Assembly (NCBI GenBank): GCA_045595185.1
Contig: JAZNZX010000064.1
Location: forward strand, 1 to 10,880
Origin: Fimenecus sp045595185
GTDB taxonomy: Bacteria > Bacillota > Clostridia > Oscillospirales > Acutalibacteraceae
DNA: 10,880 nt
Direction: 5' to 3'
The notes under the pieces are model-generated. The model searched no databases. It saw only the letters and a list, made by a program, of their open reading frames with translations, and had not been told where the DNA came from. Positions 4,925 through 10,880 of the stretch are shown here, piece by piece. Positions within the stretch are counted from its first letter, which is position 1, and the number at the start of each line of letters is the position of its first letter. Both the position numbers and the translations under genes were made by a program.

Positions 4925-7174
4925 ATGACTAAAACTACACCAAATAGTCAAAATTTTCCACAATTTATGCAAGCTGAAACTGTAAGCAAAGCAAAAACTG
5001 TTTCAAAAACTGAAATTGCAGATTTTCGGTTTAACCCTGCAATCCAAAACAGACCTGCTCAAATATTAAATATTGAAAAAGAAGAAAACGGAATTGTGCT
5101 CACTCTCGGTACAATGGCTCGTCGTGCCATGCTCTCATACACTCACGAAACATCGTTGCATTTGTACAAGCCTGCCGACATTACCGCCCCGAAGGTATAT
5201 TTACACATTAATTTCTGGACTGATAAAATTTTCAGGGTAGTTTTTTCAAAAGACAAGGAAATCATCAATCATTTTGCAGGACTTCCCGAAGATGCTCAAA
5301 TGCTTATTGCTAGCCCCCAAAATGTTGATTTCACCCTCAATGAAATTGACAACGAAATCACTCTCACTACAAGCAAAATTCAAGTAACCATAAACAAAGA
5401 AACCACAAGAATTTCTGCTAAATTCATTGACGGTAAAGAGTTTTACTCACAGAAAAAACAGGATTTCCGTACAGGCGATATTCACGATTTGGCTCTTGCT
5501 GATTTGGGTGGTGATTACGCTTGTTTTGAGTCAGTTGAACTTGAAACTGACGAAGTGATTTATGGTTTGGGTGAACGCTTTGACTCTCTTATCCGTAACG
5601 GCAGAACGGTTGATTTTTATAATAAAGATGCCGTCGGTACAACAAGCCGTCGTTCATATCTGAATATTCCGTTTTACCTTTCAACAAAAGGCTACGGACT
5701 TTTCCTCAATTCAGGTGCAAGAACCGATTGGCAGATTGGCACAACAGATTTAAGTGCTTTGCAGTTCGCTGTTCTTGACAGTCAGATTGATTATTTTGTA
5801 ATCGGCGGAAAAACACCGAAAGACATAATCAAGGGTTATTGCACACTTACAGGCTTTGCAAAACTGCCGCCACTATGGAGCTTCGGTCTCTGGATGAGCC
5901 GCAACAGTTATGTTTCTTGGGATGTTGTTGACGATATTGCGAAAAAAATCCGTGAAAACGATATTCCTTGTGATGTCCTTCACCTTGATACTGCGTGGTT
6001 TAATCGTGATTGGAACTGCGATTTGAAATTCTCACAAGAACGCTTTCCAAATCCAAAAGAGAATATTGAACGCTATAAAAAGGACGGTTTCAAAATCAGC
6101 TTGTGGCAGTATAACTTTATTCCACCAAATGATGACAACGAAAACTACCACGAAGCAGTAAAATATGGTTATCTTTCAAAAGATAAAGATGGTAAACCTT
6201 ATCAGTTGCCTGATTCTTGCCAAGGCAGTTGGGTTAAGGATGTTACCATTGACTTTTCAAATCCTGATGCCTGCAAGTGGTATGGTGATAAGATAAAAGA
6301 GCTTATCAAGCTCGGTGCAGCTGCAATCAAAACTGACTTTGGTGAGGGTATTGCAGAAGATGCGATTTATCAGAATATTGACGGAAAGTATTTCCACAAC
6401 CTTTATTCACTTGTATATAACAGTGTTATTTTCAATGCTACAAAGGAAGTATCAGGTGAAAACATTGTATGGGCTCGTAGCGGTACTGCAGGCAGTCAGC
6501 GTTATCCACTTCATTGGGGTGGTGACAGTCAATGCACATTTGAAGCATTGGCAGGTACACTCAGAGCATCACTTTCATTAGGTTTAAGCGGTATTCCTTT
6601 CTTCTCACACGATATTGGTGGATTTTTAGGAACACCAACCGACGAGCTTTATGTCCGTTGGGCACAGCTTGGGTTTTTCTCATCACATTCCCGTTGTCAC
6701 GGTGTAGGGGACAACAATTACCGTGAGCCATGGCGTTTCTCAGAAGAGGCTTGTGATATCTTCCGTTATTACGATAAACTCCGTTATTCACTTATGCCAT
6801 ACATCTATGAGCAAGCCGAAAAATGCACACAAACAGGTCTTCCAATGACAAGGGCATTGTATTTTGAATATCCCGAAGACAGAAATGTAAGATACATTGA
6901 TGACGAGTACCTTTTCGGTGATAGTCTTCTAGTTGCCCCTGTGCTTAAACCATTGAGCAAAACTGATATCCGTGAAATTTACCTTCCAAAAGGCATTTGG
7001 TTTGACTATTTCACCAAAGAAAGAATCGAGTCAACAGGTATGTGGATTAGTCGCAAGGTTGACCTTAAAACCATGCCAATTTATGTAAAAGAAGGCACAA
7101 CACTTAAATACTGTGATGCAAAAGACAACTTACAAAACGGTATGGGCGAAATCGTAACAATAGAAGAGTTTTAA
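4925..7174 (+). CDS. GH31 glycosidase, YicI/alpha-xylosidase-like, cytoplasmic
   Basis: This 749-aa enzyme has no signal peptide, so it should act in the cytoplasm on imported oligosaccharides, removing non-reducing-end alpha-linked sugars with retention. Order: a polar N-terminus (~1-30), a beta-sandwich domain with GLGERFD near 212 and GYGLFLN near 255, then the (beta/alpha)8 barrel from about LPPLWSFGLWMSRN. The nucleophile is D471 in IKTDFGEG and the acid/base is D534 in HWGGDSQCTFEAL. FFSHDIGGF, SSHSRCHG and MPYIYEQA are further GH31 signatures. The two aspartates are 63 residues apart, close to E. coli YicI (416 and 482). Where YicI has Asp-Cys-Phe-Trp, a substrate-specificity site, this protein has D355-T-A-W358; alpha-glucosidases often have Ile-Asp there, so xylosidase activity is uncertain. 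The C-terminus stops ~215 residues after the acid/base against ~290 in YicI, so most of the distal beta-domain is missing. It is divergent from an AraC-type gene, its likely regulator. Confidence 0.92.
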   Translation: MTKTTPNSQNFPQFMQAETVSKAKTVSKTEIADFRFNPAIQNRPAQILNIEKEENGIVLTLGTMARRAMLSYTHETSLHLYKPADITAPKVYLHINFWTDKIFRVVFSKDKEIINHFAGLPEDAQMLIASPQNVDFTLNEIDNEITLTTSKIQVTINKETTRISAKFIDGKEFYSQKKQDFRTGDIHDLALADLGGDYACFESVELETDEVIYGLGERFDSLIRNGRTVDFYNKDAVGTTSRRSYLNIPFYLSTKGYGLFLNSGARTDWQIGTTDLSALQFAVLDSQIDYFVIGGKTPKDIIKGYCTLTGFAKLPPLWSFGLWMSRNSYVSWDVVDDIAKKIRENDIPCDVLHLDTAWFNRDWNCDLKFSQERFPNPKENIERYKKDGFKISLWQYNFIPPNDDNENYHEAVKYGYLSKDKDGKPYQLPDSCQGSWVKDVTIDFSNPDACKWYGDKIKELIKLGAAAIKTDFGEGIAEDAIYQNIDGKYFHNLYSLVYNSVIFNATKEVSGENIVWARSGTAGSQRYPLHWGGDSQCTFEALAGTLRASLSLGLSGIPFFSHDIGGFLGTPTDELYVRWAQLGFFSSHSRCHGVGDNNYREPWRFSEEACDIFRYYDKLRYSLMPYIYEQAEKCTQTGLPMTRALYFEYPEDRNVRYIDDEYLFGDSLLVAPVLKPLSKTDIREIYLPKGIWFDYFTKERIESTGMWISRKVDLKTMPIYVKEGTTLKYCDAKDNLQNGMGEIVTIEEF

Positions 7175-7212
7175 TCTTTTACAAAGTTATATATGCAAAT
7201 TGAAAAAGTGCA

Positions 7213-7250
7213 ACGCTATCTCATAAATGACGAATTGTATTAAATAGCGT
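7213..7250 (+). repeat. Inverted repeat in the GH31 3' region
   Basis: ACGCTAT (7213-7219) and ATAGCGT (7244-7250) can form a 7-bp stem with a 24-nt loop. The loop contains GAATTGTAT (7232-7240), a perfect complement of ATACAATTC at 7280-7288 in the next hairpin. Confidence 0.45.
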
Positions 7251-7266
7251 AGTTAATTCCAAATCA

Positions 7267-7305
7267 GATACCACTATTGATACAATTCAGGTCAATAGTG
7301 GTATC
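7267..7305 (+). terminator. Strong hairpin, probable terminator of the GH31 gene
   Basis: GATACCACTATTGA (7267-7280) and TCAATAGTGGTATC (7292-7305) form a perfect 14-bp stem with an 11-nt loop, followed by GTTGTTTTATAT. It lies 92 nt after the GH31 stop. The T tract is interrupted, so it could also be a structural or protein-binding element. Confidence 0.55.
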
Positions 7306-7341
7306 GTTGTTTTATATAGTATTTAAGCCATTCACAAGACT

Positions 7342-7389
7342 AAAGCGTTGCATTTGGGAATTTGTTGTCCCTTCTGCAACGCTTTTTTT
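7342..7389 (+). terminator. Rho-independent terminator between convergent genes
   Basis: AAAGCGTTGCA (7342-7352) pairs with TGCAACGCTTT (7375-7385), and the inner GGGA (7356-7359) pairs with TCCC (7368-7371). A run of seven T (7383-7389) follows on the plus strand. It suits the GH31 transcript. On the minus strand the trailing T tract is only three bases, so any use for the opposite operon would be weaker. Confidence 0.75.
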
Positions 7390-7410
7390 AGTAAGTATTA
7401 ACTTTTGCTT

Positions 7411-7434
7411 GGATAACAATTAGTTTTATTATCC
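7411..7434 (-). terminator. Weak hairpin at the end of the DUF3298 lipoprotein gene
   Basis: GGATAA and TTATCC form a short 6-bp stem overlapping the stop codon (7429-7431) of the minus-strand gene, with no clear T run after it. It may help end the minus-strand operon together with the stronger hairpin at 7342-7385, but support is slight. Confidence 0.25.
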
Positions 7435-8640
7435 GACCGACAATAATTCTGACGGGTTAGTTGGCAAGGCAAAGATATTTTCTCCTTTGCAATCCAAACC
7501 TGTTTTTGAAGTGCTGAGAAGTTTAGCTTTACCTTTTTTGAGTTCATAAACACTAAGTTTGAATTCTTTACCCTCTTCTTCATTATTTACGCTGAAAACA
7601 CAGATGTAGCTTCTTCCGTTTGCTGTTTTGACATAATACGGTTCAATATATGAAAACCATTCTGTTTCATACTCTGAGGTTTCAGCATTTATACTAATGG
7701 CATGGTAAAACTTAGTTTCCTCATCATAATCACCTGAAACGACAATCTCATATGTTTCATTGTCACCCACAGCATCAGTGTAAAACGGTGCTGATACAGG
7801 CAGACTTACAATATACTCATCGGGTACAACAGTATATTTTCCATTGAACAAATCTGGATATTCTGCAAAGGTTACATTTACAACCTGAACACCGAAATTG
7901 GTTGGTGCAATATCTCCTGCATTAAAATAGAAAGTTACGCTGTTATAATCGAGAGTCCATGTGATGCTGTCTTCAGGAGTATTTTTAAAATATTCAATAA
8001 CAGCAGTATCACCGGTTGCCTCGTCTTCACCTATACGACTCAAAATCTCCTTTTCAACTGTTGAAGAAATTTTAGAAGTGTCAACAAAAACATCTGCAAG
8101 TCCAAGCTCTTTTCCGCTTTCGGTATCATAATTGGTTCCGTTGAAGGAGCGTGAGCCCTCTGTGCCGTAATCTTCAAGAATACTTACTGCAATACTGTCA
8201 GCACGTCTTACCTGAACATCAAGAGTTGAAACATAGGTCGAGAAGTTCTCACTATCCTTTTCAAATTCTTCCGTAGCAAAAGAGATGTAATTATCCTTCT
8301 CATCTTCCATTGCTCGTTTTCTCATAGCAGAAGTTTCCGAAAGAGTTTTTGCAAGAAGCGGATATTGTTTCTCCATAGATTTATCAAGAGTAACATCCGA
8401 GTACTCACTTCTTACGAGCATTATAGAAGTTTCTTCATACCACTCATAATGAGAAATATATTCCTTATTAAGAGAAAGAGCTTTTATTTCATCCTTTGTG
8501 TTTTCATTGGAAGTCTGTGTTGTTGAAGGAGTATCTGTTACATTCTCATCGGGATTACCCTTTTCACAAGAAGCAAAGCCGATTACAATACAAAATGAAA
8601 GCAGAACACAAAGAATTCTTTTCAACTTATCCATATTCAT
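7429..8640 (-). CDS. Lipoprotein with DUF3298-type (RsiV-like) domain
   Basis: This 403-aa protein begins with a lipoprotein signal peptide (KLKRILCVLLSFCIVIGFASC), with Cys25 the probable lipidated residue, so it should be anchored on the outer face of the membrane. A polar Thr/Asn/Glu linker covers ~26-50. Residues ~60-265 resemble the DUF4163/DUF3298 arrangement: YISHYEWYEE, an HxxP-less first half, then SGKELGLADVFVD at 175-187 and TWTLDYNSVTFYFNAGDIAPTNFG at 227-250, a typical DUF3298 strand-turn. The domain occurs in RsiV and in many clostridial lipoproteins; here there is no anti-sigma part, so signalling is not implied. Residues ~275-403 are beta-rich and unassigned. Its ATG overlaps the stop of the upstream gene by one base (TAATG) with AAAGGA just before, indicating translational coupling. 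A second ATG two codons later (8634) is an alternative start. Confidence 0.8.
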   Translation of the reverse strand: MNMDKLKRILCVLLSFCIVIGFASCEKGNPDENVTDTPSTTQTSNENTKDEIKALSLNKEYISHYEWYEETSIMLVRSEYSDVTLDKSMEKQYPLLAKTLSETSAMRKRAMEDEKDNYISFATEEFEKDSENFSTYVSTLDVQVRRADSIAVSILEDYGTEGSRSFNGTNYDTESGKELGLADVFVDTSKISSTVEKEILSRIGEDEATGDTAVIEYFKNTPEDSITWTLDYNSVTFYFNAGDIAPTNFGVQVVNVTFAEYPDLFNGKYTVVPDEYIVSLPVSAPFYTDAVGDNETYEIVVSGDYDEETKFYHAISINAETSEYETEWFSYIEPYYVKTANGRSYICVFSVNNEEEGKEFKLSVYELKKGKAKLLSTSKTGLDCKGENIFALPTNPSELLSVG

Positions 8641-10064
8641 TAAAATCCTTTAACTGTGAATACAACAAGCTCTGTTGCTGATTTATCTTCACGTTCTTCT
8701 GTCATAATTGTGATGATACTACCATCAGAGAGTAATGCTGAATTGCAGAACCAAGGATAATTTGTGCTGAACAAATCTTCACCGGAAATTTCGGCAACAA
8801 ATTTGCCATTGTTATCCCAAAGAAGAACATCTCTCATATTGCCGTCAAATCCGATATATCCGTTTGCACTCTTTGCCATAAATGTGATACTGCCAAGACC
8901 TTCGCCTTCAGCGTCACACAATGTTTTCTGTAATTTGCCGTCCGCATTATAGACGAAAACCTTGTGTCCGCTGTCATCTGCTGCACTACCACATACGTAA
9001 ATGTTATTTTCGTCAACATTGAGATGCATAATTGTTTCAACTTCTTTAAATTTCATTGGAACAGAAGTATATGAATCACCGCTGAATGTTACTTTGCTGC
9101 ATTCACTTGATGTAAAGTAGTTAATACCCCAAGTTCCTGACGGATGCATTGCAAGATTGTCAATATCTTCATAAGTTGTGGCAATTTTGTCATTTTTGAT
9201 GCAGATGATGTCATTCATTGAACCGCTGAGCCAGAGTGTGCCGTCGCTTGTTGATTCAACACATTCATAATCATCTTCAGGAAGTTCTATTTTTTCAACA
9301 AATGCTAATGTTCCGTCTACTAATGCACATTTTCTTAATTCACCATCAACAAGAAGATAAATATTGTTGCCAACTGCTGCAACAGAATGGTTAAAGGTTT
9401 CAAATGTTGAAATATAATCATCCATTTTTATCATTTGTGTCTGAATAGTCAATGGACCTGCAGTAACACTCTTGTTTTCTGCTGAGAAAGGTGTTCCTTC
9501 CCATTCCCAAGGACCATCTTCGTTACCTATATCCTTAAGATTAAATGTTATGCCGTCGAGAAGTGCTTGGATATGAGCATCTTTGATGTCAGTTGCATCA
9601 AACCTTATGTAAACAGATGCGTTTGCACCTTCAATACGGTTAAAATAAACGAGAGTTTCTTCTCCGTCGTCATATTTAAGAAGGTCAACGCCGCCGATTT
9701 TAACGGTTTCATAAGCCTTATTCACTTCATATTCGTACTGGTTGAAGCCGTAGTAAACAAGGTCCTCGCGGAAATCGTAAGGCTCATCAATTTCAACGCT
9801 GATTGTTGCCTCGATTAAGTAATACTCTTCATCTTCGGGGTCAAGAACCTGAAGAACAGCTTTGGAATATTCTTCTTCATCCTTGAAGTCATCTTCAATG
9901 TTTATCCAACCGTCACTGAGTCTAATCTCAAAGAATGAGGCTGTGATGTCTGCATCGCCTGAAGGCTGTTTTGTTTCGTTTGGTTTTTCAGGATTTTTAT
10001 CACCACAAGCTGCAAGTGAAAACAGCATTAAACATGCAAGAATAATTGCAAATATTTTTTTCAT
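8640..10064 (-). CDS. Lipoprotein with probable beta-propeller domain
   Basis: I place the start at ATG 10064 (474 aa), because AAGGAG lies 8 nt upstream and the sequence then opens with a clean lipoprotein signal peptide, KKIFAIILACLMLFSLAAC, lipid anchor Cys20. The 28-residue extension to 10148 would bury this signal and overlap the upstream gene. After a polar linker, residues ~40-178 form one alpha/beta module (FFEIRLSDGWINI ... IQALLDGITFNL), loosely like the small PsbP/DUF1795-type fold, which is a guess. Residues ~205-474 contain repeated strand patterns (NNIYLLVDGELRKC, DGTLWLSG, NNIYVCGS, HKVFVYNADGKLQKT, VLLWDNNGKFVAEI) suggesting a beta-propeller of WD40/NHL style. It is extracellular and membrane-anchored with unknown partner. 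It is coupled to the following DUF3298-type lipoprotein. Confidence 0.8.
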   Translation of the reverse strand: MKKIFAIILACLMLFSLAACGDKNPEKPNETKQPSGDADITASFFEIRLSDGWINIEDDFKDEEEYSKAVLQVLDPEDEEYYLIEATISVEIDEPYDFREDLVYYGFNQYEYEVNKAYETVKIGGVDLLKYDDGEETLVYFNRIEGANASVYIRFDATDIKDAHIQALLDGITFNLKDIGNEDGPWEWEGTPFSAENKSVTAGPLTIQTQMIKMDDYISTFETFNHSVAAVGNNIYLLVDGELRKCALVDGTLAFVEKIELPEDDYECVESTSDGTLWLSGSMNDIICIKNDKIATTYEDIDNLAMHPSGTWGINYFTSSECSKVTFSGDSYTSVPMKFKEVETIMHLNVDENNIYVCGSAADDSGHKVFVYNADGKLQKTLCDAEGEGLGSITFMAKSANGYIGFDGNMRDVLLWDNNGKFVAEISGEDLFSTNYPWFCNSALLSDGSIITIMTEEREDKSATELVVFTVKGF

Positions 10065-10072
10065 AATAGTTT

Positions 10073-10078
10073 CTCCTT
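10073..10078 (-). promoter_or_regulatory. Ribosome binding site deciding the propeller lipoprotein start
   Basis: AAGGAG on the minus strand lies 8 nt before ATG 10064 and between the two genes, ruling for the 474-aa form with its signal peptide at the N-terminus. Confidence 0.8.
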
Positions 10079-10086
10079 TTTTCTTT

Positions 10087-10698
10087 TTATGCCCAAGGGT
10101 CTTCCTCGACCGGAATACGAATATCTGCAAGACATTGAATTTCAACAAGGAACCATTGCCCTGTTGAAGGCTTTTTGCGAAGCTTCATCGGTCTTAGGTT
10201 ATCCGCACCACCACTCTGAACATAGAGTGTTGCCCAGTTTTCATTATCAAAAGAATACGGATTTTCAATAACCGTTATTTTATAAGGACTATTTGGTTTG
10301 TAGCCATTCTGTGGAGTTGCACCTTCAAAAAATGAACGTGCTTTATATCCCCCAGAACCAAGGTGTTCTTTGATAAACTGCTTTTCAAATCCGCTGACTT
10401 CACCGGGACCTTTAAGGAAATTGAGCATTTCTATTGTGGCATCAGGATTGTGCTCATAATTGCACAAAGCCGCAAGGGTAAGTGCTGTTGTTTTAAAAGC
10501 AGAATCAAGACTTGATTCAGGAAGCGATTGAAGTTCAGCAATATTTGTGGGAAGTGATGTAAAAGTAAAAGTTTCAGTATAGTTTCTTCCTTTTGCAACA
10601 GATTGAGCAGCATTGTTCACTGCTTTGTTTATTCCTTGTGAAACCTCTCTTTTGATTGCAGATTCTGCCTGCCTTTTAAGAGAGTCAAAAAGTCCCAT
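10087..10698 (-). CDS. DUF6935-type protein
   Basis: This 203-aa protein starts at ATG 10698 after AAGGAGGG. It opens with an amphipathic helical segment (MGLFDSLKRQAESAIKREVS to ~35) and has no signal peptide or membrane helix, so it is probably cytoplasmic. Residues ~44-203 match from memory the pattern of DUF6935: SLPTNIAELQSLPES, TALTLAALCNYEHNPDATIE, MLNFLKGPGEVSGFEKQFI, YKARSFFEGATPQNGY, PYKITVIENPYSF, LYVQSGGADNLRPMKLRKK, and an end in EDPWA. Such proteins occur next to cell-envelope genes in Clostridia and their function is unknown. The stop is 22 nt from the next lipoprotein start, and the partial upstream gene ends 27 nt before this start, so all four genes probably form one operon. 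Confidence 0.8.
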   Translation of the reverse strand: MGLFDSLKRQAESAIKREVSQGINKAVNNAAQSVAKGRNYTETFTFTSLPTNIAELQSLPESSLDSAFKTTALTLAALCNYEHNPDATIEMLNFLKGPGEVSGFEKQFIKEHLGSGGYKARSFFEGATPQNGYKPNSPYKITVIENPYSFDNENWATLYVQSGGADNLRPMKLRKKPSTGQWFLVEIQCLADIRIPVEEDPWA

Positions 10699-10725
10699 TG
10701 GATTTCCCTCCTTAAAGATTATGGT

Positions 10726-10880
10726 TTATTTTTTGTTTTCCTGCTTTGGTTTTGGTGTTCTGTCAAGATTTTTATACAGGAAATTATCATAACTGCCTGT
10801 TACAACAAAGCTTCCCGGTCTTGTATAAACCGTTGCATTTTTCTGCATCCTCACAGACTTGTTTTTTGATGCTATGGCAA
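10726..10880 (-). CDS. 3' end of an upstream gene, possibly a TPM-domain protein
   Basis: Only the last 51 codons lie in the window, ending at TAA 10726-10728. The visible part has ATVYTRPGSFVVTGSYDNF followed by LYKNLDRTPKPKQENKK. The pattern [DN]-x-F-L-Y-x-x-x-x-R-T-P/A-K-P-K recalls the C-terminal region of TPM-domain membrane proteins of Firmicutes, but this is from memory and from a short stretch. It would be the first visible gene of the operon with DUF6935 and the two lipoproteins. Confidence 0.5.
   Translation of the reverse strand, partial: AIASKNKSVRMQKNATVYTRPGSFVVTGSYDNFLYKNLDRTPKPKQENKK

Noticed and set aside
6315..6581. An 88-codon frame inside the GH31 gene
   Set aside because: It is an out-of-frame shadow of the catalytic region and has no independent support.
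7175..7428. Attachment site or mobile-element end, suggested by the strong inverted repeats
   Set aside because: No integrase, transposase or flanking direct repeat is visible, and the repeats are explained at least partly as terminators between convergent genes.
10065..10148. 28-residue N-terminal extension of the propeller lipoprotein
   Set aside because: It overlaps the DUF6935 gene and would place a lipoprotein signal peptide inside the protein. The ATG at 10064 has a strong ribosome site.

Overview
The window looks like chromosomal DNA of a low-GC Firmicute. Shine-Dalgarno sites are strong (AAGGAGG/GGAGG), intergenic DNA is AT-rich, and the lipoproteins and surface proteins (DUF6273, DUF6935, DUF3298 types) are those common in gut or rumen Clostridia such as Ruminococcus-like Oscillospiraceae and Lachnospiraceae. 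This assignment is an inference from gene style, not from a marker gene. No rRNA, tRNA, CRISPR array, transposase or integrase was found.

Left part (1-1617, minus strand). A tightly packed cluster reads right to left: a frameshifted small two-helix membrane protein gene (1350-1617), an intact paralogue of it (81 aa, GTG start), a 46-aa single-helix protein too short for routine ORF cut-offs, and a membrane-anchored PstS-type phosphate-binding-like protein whose C-terminus runs off the window. The last three genes are 10 and 1 nt apart, so they are probably translationally coupled.

Surface-protein part (1717-4104, minus strand). A four-helix membrane protein is followed 19 nt later by a secreted DUF6273 protein ending in an Ig-like module and an amphipathic tail. 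A second copy of that Ig-plus-tail module lies upstream as an N-terminally truncated fragment. Its open frame runs out of register into the 3' end of an AraC-family regulator gene, which suggests an old deletion or recombination junction.

Sugar-utilisation part (3996-7174). The AraC-family regulator is divergent from a cytoplasmic GH31 glycosidase of the YicI/alpha-xylosidase type. The two genes share a ~120-bp intergenic region with overlapping face-to-face promoters, and the regulator probably controls the glycosidase in response to its substrate. The GH31 gene has both catalytic aspartates but a non-canonical specificity motif and a shortened C-terminus.

Convergent intergenic region (7175-7428). 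This short stretch has several strong inverted repeats, including two probable terminators and complementary hairpin loops.

Right part (7429-10880, minus strand). A probable four-gene operon holds the 3' end of an unidentified gene (possibly TPM-domain), a DUF6935 protein, a lipoprotein with a probable beta-propeller, and a DUF3298-type lipoprotein. Gaps are 27 and 22 nt, and the last junction is a 1-nt TAATG overlap. It looks like a cell-envelope operon of unknown role.
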